NCBI GenBank assembly: GCA_002837415.1
Contig: PJCV01000009.1
Coordinates: 1-48,845, forward strand
Reading direction: 5' to 3'
Length of the DNA stretch: 48,845 nt
Origin: Actinomycetales bacterium SN12
Lineage (GTDB): Bacteria; Actinomycetota; Actinomycetes; Actinomycetales; Microbacteriaceae
Below the pieces are notes generated by a model. That model had not been told where the DNA came from and ran no database searches. It saw only the letters and a list, made by a program, of their open reading frames with translations. The translations under genes were made by a program, and so were the position numbers. Below, piece after piece: positions 32,372 to 40,574 of this stretch. Position 1 is the stretch's first letter; every line of letters begins with the position of its first letter.

Positions 32372-34220
32372 CAAACCCGCCTATGCCGGCTTCGCTGAGG
32401 ATGCGCGTCATGTGATCCAGCGCTTCGTCTCGTTGCGTTCGCGCTTCCTGCCAGTCGGCCACCGCCTCGTACAGATCGTGAGTCTCGGCCTGTGGCCACG
32501 GGTTCCGGCGGACGCCACGAGCGTCAAGGATACCGGCGTCGTTGAAGATCGTGGTCCGCCAGGATCGCGCCTCTAGGCTCTCGATACCGTCACGGATGGC
32601 GGTCTTCGCCAGGCGGGAAATCTCTCCCCAACGGCCTGCGTCCTTCCTGCCGCGCCCCACCTGTACTTCGTGGCCGTCATCCTCTATGTCGATGAAGGTG
32701 ACCAAGGCGTCGTGTTCGTGGCCGTTGCTGGTCTTGGTGAAGCCGAAGATCGAGGTCTTCACGGTCCGCCCCTGCTCGAAAAAAAGCTGCTGCGGCATGT
32801 CAATAACGAAGTCGAGCCGGGCCCGCTCAAGGACCGTGGTGGCGGCCTTGGGATCTTTGGAGAGCGTGTTCACCGGCATGATGATCACGAGGTGTCCTCC
32901 TTCCTCGAGGTATTCGAGGGCTGACATTGTGAAGTTAATCGGGTTGTCGTGCTCGTACGGTGGATTGATCACGCACTTCGTGGGCTTGAGGCCCTTGATG
33001 TAACGCCTGAGCTTCTTGTCAGTGGGCTTGACTGTGAAGGTGCGATCGCGAGTAATGAGTGAATCGCGGAACATCAGGTTTGAGCGGCCGTCGCCGTGCA
33101 GGAACATATTCGAGCAGGCCAGGGCGAAGAGCACAGGGTCGAGCTCCAGGCCGATCAGCTGCTTCTCGTGGATGTGTTCGATCTTCTCCTCGTCACCGTG
33201 GGCTTTGTCGACGAGCTGTTCCATGGCGTCCATAAGGAAGCCGCCCGAGCCCATACAGGTGTCGAGAACGACGTCGTCCTTGCCGAGCCGCGCGAGCTCG
33301 ACCATGAAGGTCTTGATGTGGTCGGGCGTGAGGATGATGTTCTTGTTGTCCATCTTGCCGGCGCGCGAGAGAAAGATCTTGTACGCGCGCCCCAAGATGT
33401 CGCGCTTCGTCGCTTGCTTCGACGGCTGATGCACGCGAGTGTCGATGTCGTCGATGATCGACTTGTATTCAGCGAGAGGAATGTCGACGTTCTTGACGAA
33501 GGAAAAGCGGTCCTCCCAGTCGATCTGTTTCGACTCGGAGTTGACCTTCTTCACCAGTTGTCGCTTCACCGCGGCGACGATCTGCTCGTTGAGGTAACGC
33601 GCCTCAACGAGACGTTCGTCCTCCGGTTCGCTCACGGAGCCATACATGTTGCGGAACGGCTCATCATCGAGCGCAATCATGAGCGCAGAGAAGAAGAGCG
33701 AACGCTCCGTGTCACGAACGCGGGAATCCTTGTGGAATCGCACGTTGAGTTGCATGAGGAACCGCGTGAGCTCCGCATCCGAGAGCGGATCGCCGTGCGC
33801 CGATGCCATGTAATGCTTCGTCAACGCGTCAAGACTCACGAGCGCTCGCAGCTCGTCTAGCTGTTCGACTTCTTCGGAACCGCCCCGGCGCAAGAAGTAG
33901 GTCAGGCGAAGCGACTCGAGTGTTTGACCGGAGAGAGCGATCCCGACGATGTCGACGTGAGGCACTGCGTTGGCTTGCATGTACATCTGCACTTCGGCCT
34001 CGGCTGCGGCGTGGTCAGTTCTCGGCCCGACATCACCGGACTTGGCCTCTGCGACGATGAGCCAATCGCCCATGTCCAGGAAGAAGTCGGGGAAACCGTC
34101 GACCGTCGAACCCTCACGCTTAGACTGGAAGCCGAATTTCTTGGGGATGTCGCGCTTCTCTATGAACGTCTGCGCACCATAGAACTCGCGGAACAAGTTC
34201 TCGGTTGTACTCTCCGCCAA
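32364..34220 (-). CDS. BcgI-like fused endonuclease / N6-adenine methyltransferase (Type IIB/IIG RM)
   Basis: The 618-aa protein begins with a PD-(D/E)XK nuclease domain: Asp45 (GFPDFFLDMGDW) and Glu58-x-Lys60 (VAEAKSG). A helical linker leads to an HsdM-like adenine methylase: motif I DTCMGSGGFLMDAM, GLELDPVLFALA, and catalytic NPPY near residue 418. It ends in a helical part that should meet the S subunit. Size, domain order and a separate S gene match BcgI-type enzymes. No separate HsdR lies in the window, so cutting would come from the fused domain. The start ATG 34220 faces the decayed helicase gene to the right. Confidence 0.88.
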   Translation of the reverse strand: MAESTTENLFREFYGAQTFIEKRDIPKKFGFQSKREGSTVDGFPDFFLDMGDWLIVAEAKSGDVGPRTDHAAAEAEVQMYMQANAVPHVDIVGIALSGQTLESLRLTYFLRRGGSEEVEQLDELRALVSLDALTKHYMASAHGDPLSDAELTRFLMQLNVRFHKDSRVRDTERSLFFSALMIALDDEPFRNMYGSVSEPEDERLVEARYLNEQIVAAVKRQLVKKVNSESKQIDWEDRFSFVKNVDIPLAEYKSIIDDIDTRVHQPSKQATKRDILGRAYKIFLSRAGKMDNKNIILTPDHIKTFMVELARLGKDDVVLDTCMGSGGFLMDAMEQLVDKAHGDEEKIEHIHEKQLIGLELDPVLFALACSNMFLHGDGRSNLMFRDSLITRDRTFTVKPTDKKLRRYIKGLKPTKCVINPPYEHDNPINFTMSALEYLEEGGHLVIIMPVNTLSKDPKAATTVLERARLDFVIDMPQQLFFEQGRTVKTSIFGFTKTSNGHEHDALVTFIDIEDDGHEVQVGRGRKDAGRWGEISRLAKTAIRDGIESLEARSWRTTIFNDAGILDARGVRRNPWPQAETHDLYEAVADWQEARTQRDEALDHMTRILSEAGIGGFDV

Positions 34221-34337
34221 GGTCGACCTTCCGCCGCGTGTTCGCTTACAAGTCCAGCCGGACGCGGTCTGAAAGGGCTCAGTCGTGATCGGGTGAGCCA
34301 GCCGCCTCAGGCAAGACTCCTCAGTCTAGTCGGAGGG

Positions 34338-35440
34338 GTCAGCGGCGGCTGCGTGACAGCGAAGCCAAGGTCGTCCGCCAATGGCAACGACTCGACCAGG
34401 GGATCGGGCGCGGGGTCCGCAGCCGTGACGGTCGTTGCGCGGTCGTCCTCATCGCCCCTCGCCTGACACAGCTCGCAGCAAGGGCAGGTGTTGCTGACCG
34501 GCTTTCACCCGCAACGCGCGCCCAACCGCGGCTTTCCCGGATCATCGCCTCAGACCTCGATGGCGCCACGGTTGACGACATCGAAGCCGTGGTCAGGCAG
34601 GTCATCGGGGGCGATGCGGACTTCCGCGCACTGTGGCGGGAGCGCTTCTCGGGATCAAGTACGACCCTGGCACGGTCTCCGACGTCTCGCGCCATCAGCG
34701 CGCCGCCTACAACTCCGCGCGCGTCGGTTGGTACGAGGAAGCGGCTCAGCATGCAGGGCGTGCCGTCGAGGCCGCGGTTGCCGCCGGTGACACCGGGTTT
34801 CGTCGGATGGCTCGGCGAGACCACGCGGCGTACCTCGGTCAAGTGAACGGAGTCACCGCGCAGCTCGTGCTCGACCAGGCGTCACGGAACAACCCGGCCG
34901 TGCTCACCCAATTAGCCGGCATCGTCTAGGAGCACCTCGGGCAGATCGAAGACCCAAGCCCAGCAAGAAACGTCCTTCCTCTCCTCGACCTACGCCAACG
35001 GTGCGGAGTTGGTCGTCGGCATCGACGCACTGATCACCGATCTCGCGTGAGATCCGGTTCGTACGGACGAGGCGGAGGATGCGCTCGCGTGGCTGGGACA
35101 GCACCTCGGGTTTCTCGCGCAGCAATCGGAGCGAGTCTTCAAGATCGGCAGCGACGTGATGTGATCAATCGGTAGGCGCCGGTACGTCGTGATCGAGGCG
35201 AAGACTCGCGCGACAGCTAATGTCATCTGGAAAAAGGACACCAACCAGCTCGCCGGCTCCGTGAACTGAGCTCAGGCGAGTACGGCGCCGACGCGACTGT
35301 CATCCCGCTGGTGGTTCACCCGAGCCACGTCGTTGAGCGCGCGGGCACGCCACCGCCCGACTGCCGTTCGATCAACCGGACGGACATGAAGGACCTCAAG
35401 AAGGCGCTGTTCCTAACGCGGACGAAAGAGGCGCGGGTCA
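34338..35440 (+). pseudogene. ruined helicase-nuclease gene, C-terminal portion
   Basis: Protein-like segments run left to right in changing frames. About 34338-34665 reads WQRLDQGIGRGVRSRDGRCA (superfamily II helicase motif VI) to RALWRERFSG. About 34640-34929 reads GIKYDPGTVSDVSRHQRAAY and AEAAV-type helices. About 35050-35160 reads DEAEDALAWLGQHLGFLAQQ. About 35180-35270 reads RRYVVIEAKTRATANVIWKK then NQLAGSVNW (a Glu-x-Lys nuclease strand). About 35280-35430 reads YGADATVIPLVVHPSHVVER. Together they describe the end of a DEAD/DEAH helicase fused to a PD-(D/E)XK nuclease, with several frameshifts and stops. The N-terminal helicase motifs are absent. Confidence 0.7.
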
Positions 35441-35470
35441 GCTCTGCCGCGCCTCCACGGGAAGACCAAC

Positions 35471-35491
35471 GTAACGGATAATATCTGTTAC
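35471..35491 (+). promoter_or_regulatory. palindrome with -10-like box abutting the DUF488 start codon
   Basis: GTAAC (35471-35475) and GTTAC (35487-35491) are inverted around ggataatatct, and the ATG follows at once. TAATAT at 35479-35484 lies seven bases before the ATG, the spacing expected of a leaderless transcript, and no ribosome binding site exists. A regulator bound to the palindrome would cover the promoter. Confidence 0.5.
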
Positions 35492-36133
35492 ATGGTCGAC
35501 GTCGGGCGCCTATCGTTAGGTGAGTTGTCGGCGTTGCGTGCGAGCTTGACCAGCGAGCTTCGAGCTCGACAGGTACCGAATCGCACATGCACGGCGTGCG
35601 GAAGGCAGTTCACAGCGCGCAGTGACGCTCAGTACTGCAGTACGCGGTGTCGGGTTGCAGCGCATCGGCTGCGTCAACGGAAGGGAAACCCTATGAGCAT
35701 CTCCGGCATCGGATACGAGGGGCTGACCCTGGACGCCTTCATCTCGAAACTGCGCATCCGTGGCATTCAGACGCTCGTCGATGTTCGACTCAACGCTATC
35801 TCGCGCAAGCGAGGCTTCTCGAAGCGCGCTCTTGCGGAGGCGCTGGGCGAGGCAGGCATTGCCTACGTTCACCTGCCGGCGCTCGGGAACCAGCGCGACA
35901 ACCGCGCCGGGTACGGCGAGCTCAAGTCTGACCGGGCGAACGAGGTTCGCGACCGCTTCCGGCGGCAGCTTCAGTCAGAGGCAGCCACGGCGGCACTGCA
36001 GCAAGTCGCTGATCTCGCACAGGCGGGCGAGGTGGTCCTGTTCTGCTACGAGCAAGATGAGCAGCACTGCCATCGCGAGCAGGTACTCGAACAGGTGCGG
36101 CTGCTGATGGCCAGCGACATGGTGAAGTCCTAG
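35492..36133 (+). CDS. DUF488 protein with N-terminal zinc finger, 213 aa
   Basis: Residues ~30-55 hold a C-x2-C...C-x3-C zinc site (CTACGRQF, then YCSTRCR). Residues ~70-205 are a DUF488 domain: GYEGLTLDAFISKL, TLVDVRLNAISRKRGFSKRA, LPALGNQRDNR, and CYEQDEQHCHRE near the end. DUF488 proteins are of unknown biochemistry and frequently sit in defence and stress islands. Expression is probably leaderless from the palindromic promoter. The gene converges with, and overlaps by four bases, the minus-strand gene 36130-36963. Confidence 0.85.
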   Translation: MVDVGRLSLGELSALRASLTSELRARQVPNRTCTACGRQFTARSDAQYCSTRCRVAAHRLRQRKGNPMSISGIGYEGLTLDAFISKLRIRGIQTLVDVRLNAISRKRGFSKRALAEALGEAGIAYVHLPALGNQRDNRAGYGELKSDRANEVRDRFRRQLQSEAATAALQQVADLAQAGEVVLFCYEQDEQHCHREQVLEQVRLLMASDMVKS

Positions 36134-36963
36134 AACAGAGTTGGCGCGGGAGCGACCGCGTCCTCGGAGCGTGGCCAGTAGACCCCGAGCACACTGAACT
36201 TGCCACGGCGTGCAGCGAGCTCGAAGTTCCCCATGTAGAACCCGGCGTGCCGCTCGGGAGCGAACATCTGCTCCAGGAACTTATCGGTCACACCTGTCTT
36301 GACGTCTTCACCTCGATGGCGAAGACGATTCTGAAGTGACGTCAGCTCCCAGTCGAGAATGCGGCCCTGGTGGCCGGGGCAGGCGGCATAGGCGCACCGG
36401 TAGCGGTAGCGGACCTTGAACGCGGGCTCCTTCAGGATGGCGGGAATCGAACCGCTCATCGGGATGAGCGCCGTTGACTCCTTGTCGATACGCGCCTGCA
36501 TCTTCGCTAGCTGCTCCTGCGTCCACTTCGGATGCGACTCGAACTCGAGCCGGTCGACGTCCGCCGGGTAGACGAGACCGAGGGATGGAGCCGTCCCGTC
36601 AGCGGATGCAGCGCGCATCAGATCGCAGGTTGTCGTGGGCTCCAGCTGTCCGATGATCTTGTGTCGTGCTTTCCACGGCGGGAGGTTGTGAACGACGTTC
36701 CAGGAGTCTTGCGTCGGCGAGTAGCTCTCGCGTCGGGTGTCGGAGTCCTTGCGCCGCACCTCCAGCTCGATGACGTCGTACTTCTTGAACTGCGCGTCGC
36801 CATCCAGCCAGCGGAACGCGATCGGGTACAGCCGAATCCACCTCGGCTCGTCGCCGTCGATGCGCACCCCCGCGACGCAAGATGTGTCTCCGTAACTCGT
36901 CGACGGCTGCGGCGTCGCTTTCACCGTGACGAGCACACGAGCCGTTTCGCCTTCCACCCTCAT
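36130..36963 (-). CDS. hypothetical protein, possibly dual-OB-fold family, 277 aa
   Basis: Starting at ATG 36963, the N-terminal ~95 residues are beta-rich (ARVLVTVKATPQPSTSYGDT, GVRIDGDEPRWIRLYPIAFR, KKYDVIELEVRRK). The central part is helical, and Cys206-Cys212-like residues in CAYAACPGHQGRILDWELTS may bind metal. The C-terminus reads FYMGNFELAARRGKFSVLGV. The pattern fits proteins annotated with a dual-OB domain that commonly neighbour DUF488 genes in defence contexts; that match is from memory and not certain. It faces the DUF488 gene tail to tail and the metallopeptidase-like gene head to head. Confidence 0.6.
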   Translation of the reverse strand: MRVEGETARVLVTVKATPQPSTSYGDTSCVAGVRIDGDEPRWIRLYPIAFRWLDGDAQFKKYDVIELEVRRKDSDTRRESYSPTQDSWNVVHNLPPWKARHKIIGQLEPTTTCDLMRAASADGTAPSLGLVYPADVDRLEFESHPKWTQEQLAKMQARIDKESTALIPMSGSIPAILKEPAFKVRYRYRCAYAACPGHQGRILDWELTSLQNRLRHRGEDVKTGVTDKFLEQMFAPERHAGFYMGNFELAARRGKFSVLGVYWPRSEDAVAPAPTLF

Positions 36964-37040
36964 GGCGCGAGCATATTGCCGAGATCGGACACCGCCGAGA
37001 AGAACACAGTGGTGATGCGGTAGCCGTGCCATGATTCGAT

Positions 37041-38081
37041 GTGCCTTCCGAAGAAGAGTCCGCTGCCGCGCCGTCCTCCGTTCCCGCCGTCGCGTTCGTC
37101 ATTGAGGACGCGGACTTGGTAATGCTCGGCATGAATCCTGAGCAACCGGTACCAACTCCGCTGATCGATTTCTGTCGGACGTCATTGGGGCTGCGGGCGC
37201 TGCGACCCGATGAAGTGAAACTCGTCATCGCGGGCGACTTCGTCGAATCGGTGAAAGCTCGACTCCCTGATGGACCGTACCGCGACTCGTTCGACTTAGA
37301 GAGAGGAGTTGGCTCCGTCGGGGCGAAGACGCTGGTTGTTGACGGCAAGGTGCACGTCGTGTTTCCGGCATTCCTCTTTCTCGACTCGGTCGCGGCGCGC
37401 AAGCACCTCCCTCCGGAGGACGCAGAGCAGATCCTGGCGAGCGATCAGGCGCGAGGCAACATGGCGCGGCGCACCTCAATTCACGAGGCGCAGCACGTCG
37501 CCATGGAGCAGGCAGGGGAGGACAACCAAGACTTCTCCGCAGCTGGCTGGGCGCGCCAGAACTTCTTGAACGCGGCTCATCAAGTGATCTCCGAGTACCG
37601 CGCGGAACTCGGCGTACCTCGCGAGCGAAGAGAGGAGTACGAGACAGACTTCCCTTTGGCGAGTCTCCGCCACTTGCCGGCAGTGCTCCAGCGTTATGTG
37701 GCTACCTACCAGGGGCACCGGAATGCCGATCGCCTTGCCTACGAGGTCGTCCAGGAGACACTCCACCTGTGGAAGGCGCTCGCTTATGTCGCGGCTGCTC
37801 GCCGTGTGGTGGGGTCCGATATTGGCGCGCCTTTCCCCGACGACATCGTCGAGTCAGACCTATGGAGACTCATGGCTGCAGACCACTGGGATGATCTCGA
37901 ACGACTCCTGAGCGATATCCCGTCCGGTGGAGTTCGCGTCGACTCGAGCGATCTCGCCCGCTGGACGGATGAGCTTGCCAACGCGCTCGATGCATGGCTG
38001 ACCGACTTCGGCTTCGTATGGGAAGACCTGGCGGATGGTCGGTCAAGATTCTGGATGGAGCCAGCGGACTTCATCTTCTAG
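37041..38081 (+). CDS. putative zinc metallopeptidase-like protein (HExxH), 346 aa
   Basis: GTG 37041 starts an acidic protein with HEAQH at residues 148-152 (TSIHEAQHVAMEQAGE), a perfect HExxH zinc site. A helical C-terminal domain carries possible third ligands (SEYRAE, YQGHRNAD). No signal peptide or membrane span is present, so it would act in the cytoplasm. The family is not recognised; ImmA/IrrE-type peptidases have the same motif but are shorter. The start lies 77 bases from the divergent gene at 36963, and the ribosome binding site is weak. Confidence 0.65.
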   Translation: MPSEEESAAAPSSVPAVAFVIEDADLVMLGMNPEQPVPTPLIDFCRTSLGLRALRPDEVKLVIAGDFVESVKARLPDGPYRDSFDLERGVGSVGAKTLVVDGKVHVVFPAFLFLDSVAARKHLPPEDAEQILASDQARGNMARRTSIHEAQHVAMEQAGEDNQDFSAAGWARQNFLNAAHQVISEYRAELGVPRERREEYETDFPLASLRHLPAVLQRYVATYQGHRNADRLAYEVVQETLHLWKALAYVAAARRVVGSDIGAPFPDDIVESDLWRLMAADHWDDLERLLSDIPSGGVRVDSSDLARWTDELANALDAWLTDFGFVWEDLADGRSRFWMEPADFIF

Positions 38082-38306
38082 TTGTTGCCGTCCTCTCCTA
38101 TGCGCTGGACGCTCGGTCGATCGAGCTGTTCAAGACGCCGAGAGCACGGCCGGTCTGGGTAAGGGGAGTTGGCGCCGGGACAGTTACGGCCCGGTCCGTC
38201 CAGCTCAGTACCGCTTCAAGGTCAGTCAGTCGCTCACAAGCTCAGGAGGATCGGGTTGTCATTACCGAGTGCCGACGCCCAAGCTACCGGACAAAGCCTC
38301 CAGCTA

Positions 38307-39014
38307 TCAGTCCACGCCGCGAGACAGTTGGAACACCTCGCCGATCTCTGTCGACTGGTAGTCGACGGTCTCAAGCTTGTACTTGGCGCCGCATGTGAAG
38401 CACTCGGCTGAGCCAAGCTCGGCCGATTCCACCTCGCCGCAGTCCCGACAACTGAATGCGAAGGTGCCACAACTGTCGCAGTAGCCCCAGCTGACGTCCT
38501 CTCCGCCAGCAGGTTGTCGGCTTGCGACCCAGTTGACCATTCCGCCATAGCAGTTCTCGTTCGGACAATCGGGGAGCAGCTCATCCCAGTCGTCTACAAC
38601 GAGGGATCCGCTCACGCTTTCTCGGAGCAGCACCTTCGGGTGCAGTGCGCCGTCAGCCCGATTGCGCGCACCTGCTGTTACTCCGTCATAGACGTAGAAC
38701 ACACCTTTGTCGACGGAAAGATCTCGAAGCTTGCCGACAAACGCATCGATCTCACCCACATCGATGGCACGTGAGTACTTCTTGCATTCGATAGCGACTG
38801 CGATTGGTATGCCGTTGAGCTCCCCTTCGACTAGAACGTCGACCTGCCGCTCAACACGCGACACCACCCCCATGATGCGCGCGTCGTACTGAAGCGGCTT
38901 GCTCGAAGAGTCGAGGCGCGCCACGAAGTTCGCAACATCCTTCTCGAAGATCTTCCACTCGGGGTCGGTCGGACTGATGTTGAGAGGAGTGTCCGTCGTC
39001 ACATAGATGGTCAA
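38307..39014 (-). CDS. Mrr-like restriction endonuclease-fold protein with zinc ribbons
   Basis: The start is TTG 39014 with AGGAGG five bases upstream; the frame is open earlier but unsupported. Residues ~15-110 carry a PD-(D/E)XK core: Glu24 (FEKDVANFVARL), Asp59 (RQVDVLV) and Glu76-x-Lys78 (AIECKKYS), with GEIDAFVGKL after it. The C-terminal ~100 residues hold three or four Cys pairs (CPNENC, CDSC, CRDC, CFTC), a multi-ribbon module. It resembles single-gene Mrr-type or Type IV enzymes that may cut modified DNA; substrate unknown. No partner gene adjoins it. Confidence 0.75.
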   Translation of the reverse strand: MTIYVTTDTPLNISPTDPEWKIFEKDVANFVARLDSSSKPLQYDARIMGVVSRVERQVDVLVEGELNGIPIAVAIECKKYSRAIDVGEIDAFVGKLRDLSVDKGVFYVYDGVTAGARNRADGALHPKVLLRESVSGSLVVDDWDELLPDCPNENCYGGMVNWVASRQPAGGEDVSWGYCDSCGTFAFSCRDCGEVESAELGSAECFTCGAKYKLETVDYQSTEIGEVFQLSRGVD

Positions 39015-39424
39015 TATGCCTCCTAGCTCGGATGGACGGCGCGTGGTAGGCGATACCACCAACAATCACTGTGGCAATCTGGCGGACGCTGCTCGCAGCG
39101 CGTTCGCGTGCGGAATAGGCATCTGCGGTGCGCCCGCGAGCACTTCCTTCGCGGGACGTCCAGCTTACGCTCAGTGCGCGATCCGCTTTTGCGCGTTAAG
39201 GAATCGAGTTAGCACTCGAGCGCCCCGTCATCGCGCACTGCCCGTTTGCCGCTCCCGCCGGGCGGCCCTGATGAAGGAGCGACGACGTGACCACCAGCCG
39301 TCTGCCCGTGCACGAATCCCGCATCTATCCCGCAAATACGCTAGCAAACGGTGAAGGCGGTCCGACGAGAAAAGTAGCTCTGATCAGGAGCGAGCGAAGA
39401 GCATGCCAGCCCGCAGAAACCCCT

Positions 39425-39480
39425 GATAGAGCAAACCTCTTACTCGAAAGGTCACCGGATCGATGCCGGTCGGAGCCACA
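39425..39480 (+). pseudogene. 3'-terminal tRNA-like fragment, candidate att site
   Basis: The segment contains a T-arm with a perfect 5-bp stem (ACCGG 39454-39458, CCGGT 39466-39470) and a 7-base loop ATCGATG. It is preceded by AGGTC-like variable-loop bases and followed by CGGAGCCACA, like an acceptor 3' strand. GATAGAGC upstream resembles a D-arm end. The 5' acceptor half and a proper anticodon stem are missing, so it is not a working tRNA. Integrative elements that use tRNA 3' ends leave just such a fragment at the distal end. A native-looking terminator follows. Confidence 0.5.
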
Positions 39481-39505
39481 CGGATGATCATTACAATCAG
39501 CCCAG

Positions 39506-39540
39506 AAACCCTCGCCTAGCTTCTACATGGCGGGGGTTTT
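39506..39540 (+). terminator. rho-independent terminator
   Basis: AAACCCTCGCC (39506-39516) pairs with GGCGGGGGTTT (39529-39539) apart from one T-G wobble, with a 12-base loop and a terminal T-run. It lies 26 bases after the tRNA-like fragment, as expected for a tRNA gene's own terminator. Confidence 0.8.
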
Positions 39541-39570
39541 GCTTTGCCCAGGCGAGGCGCGGTTCCGCCC

Positions 39571-39624
39571 CCGGTAGTTGAGCGACCGCCCCGGTCGTTG
39601 AGCGAGCGCAGCGAGACGAAACGC
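39571..39624. repeat. dispersed intergenic repeat, one partial and one longer copy
   Basis: CCGGTAGTTGAGCGA (39571-39585) is followed by CCGGTCGTTGAGCGAGCGCA (39591-39610) continuing GCGAGACGAAACG. The string GTTGAGCGAGCG(C/A)AGCGAGACGAAAC is a familiar dispersed intergenic sequence in Microbacteriaceae and other actinobacteria. It is a non-coding spacer element; its function is unknown. Confidence 0.6.
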
Positions 39625-39633
39625 ACTCCCCCC

Positions 39634-40164
39634 TCAGGCGTGCTCCGCGAGGTAGCGCTCCATCCTCTCGACGATGCTGGCGCGGTAGGGAACGTTGCAC
39701 GCCCAGGCCAACGGTGTTGTTCCGTGCTTGGAGGGCGTTTGGAAGTCGAGGACCACAGGCTGCTCGAACCAGAGCGAGTAGATCGGTTCGAGATCCTCGT
39801 CGGTGTACTTCATGCGCAGCACCTCGCAGAAGACGAGACCACCGCGAGGACTGACGGCGTTCACGTCCGCTCCGATCTCGATGAGACGTCGCGCCAGCCG
39901 GACGTCCTCGGCGATGTCGTGCTCGACCTGACCGAACAGGACATGAAGCTCCGTGTATCCCTCGGAGTTCGGCGCACCGAGCGGGCAGCCCTGGTCAAGG
40001 AGCCAATGCGAGGCGATGTAGCGATCCGGCAGGCTAGTGTTTCCGACGGTGTACATCAGCAGGCTCTTGCCACCGGAGCGTGGCTTGGTCACGTCGGCAC
40101 CGTTGGAGGCCGCGATGAACTCGTCGGCGCTCTTTAGCTTTGCCGTCATCTCCAGACTGGTCAT
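39634..40164 (-). CDS. ankyrin-repeat protein, probable immunity protein
   Basis: The 176-aa protein shows about three ankyrin-like repeats: SGGKSLLMYTVGNTSL, SEGYTELHVLFGQ with RLIEIGADVNAVSPRG, and KHGTTPLAWACN. No signal peptide is present, so it is cytoplasmic. ATG 40164 or ATG 40149 may start it. Directly upstream, on the same strand, lies a frameshifted TNT toxin domain (40254-40545). Ankyrin proteins serve as immunity partners in polymorphic toxin loci, so this is probably the antidote left after the toxin decayed. Confidence 0.75.
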   Translation of the reverse strand: MTSLEMTAKLKSADEFIAASNGADVTKPRSGGKSLLMYTVGNTSLPDRYIASHWLLDQGCPLGAPNSEGYTELHVLFGQVEHDIAEDVRLARRLIEIGADVNAVSPRGGLVFCEVLRMKYTDEDLEPIYSLWFEQPVVLDFQTPSKHGTTPLAWACNVPYRASIVERMERYLAEHA

Positions 40165-40253
40165 TCGAACCTGTGCCCTCGGTTTTTGTGTGGCAGTTCC
40201 GGCTGATAGTTTGCCGGGTCGTTGTACCAGTCACGGAATTCGGGCGAAGTCAG

Positions 40254-40545
40254 TCAGCGGGACGCCACTCGCCGCAGCATCCCCTCACGCACGAGTTCAC
40301 GGATGCCCATGCCGCGGTCGATCAGGGAGATCCTCAGGCCCCCACCGGGTTGGCCGAACCAAGGAGGCGTTCTGCACACCTCGACGCGGAAGGCGGTGAC
40401 GACCTCGAACGAGTGCAGCGACTGGCGCAGCACGTGCGGCGGGAGCTGGACGCGCCTCTACAGATGTCCCGGACGGGTAGAGCAGGAAGCCGTCGAGAGC
40501 TCCGATCCGATCCAGCAGGCCTGGCCGTTCTCGCTGTCCTGACAT
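40254..40545 (-). pseudogene. TNT-domain (DUF4237) toxin, frameshifted
   Basis: ATG 40545 begins MSGQRERPGLLDRIGALDGF and LLYPSGTSVEAR, the opening of a TNT domain (NAD+ glycohydrolase of tuberculosis necrotizing toxin). Near 40435-40450 the frame must shift. The other frame then gives LPPHVLRQSLHSFEVVTAFR and TPPWFGQPGGGLRISLIDRG, the rest of the domain including the hallmark PWFGQPGGG, ending at TGA 40254. With the frame restored the protein would be about 97 aa, a bare toxin domain without delivery region. The ankyrin gene follows 89 bases later. Confidence 0.75.
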
Positions 40546-40574
40546 CGCGGATTTCGCCCGGATACTCTGTCGCC

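Larger units (their letters stand above)
39015..39633. other. 619-bp boundary stretch: tRNA fragment, terminator, dispersed repeat
   Basis: No protein gene is supported. The right half holds the tRNA-like fragment (39425-39480), a rho-independent terminator (39506-39540) and a dispersed repeat (39571-39624). The left half (39015-39420) shows only mutually contradictory short frames. The change from island-like to chromosome-like codon use happens across this stretch. Confidence 0.5.

Noticed and set aside
34339..34842. 167-codon minus-strand frame
   Set aside because: Opposite the decayed helicase gene, Ser/Arg-rich and unsupported.
1..39480. Integrase, transposase or phage structural genes
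   Set aside because: None could be recognised; mobility is argued only from repeats, gene decay and the tRNA fragment.
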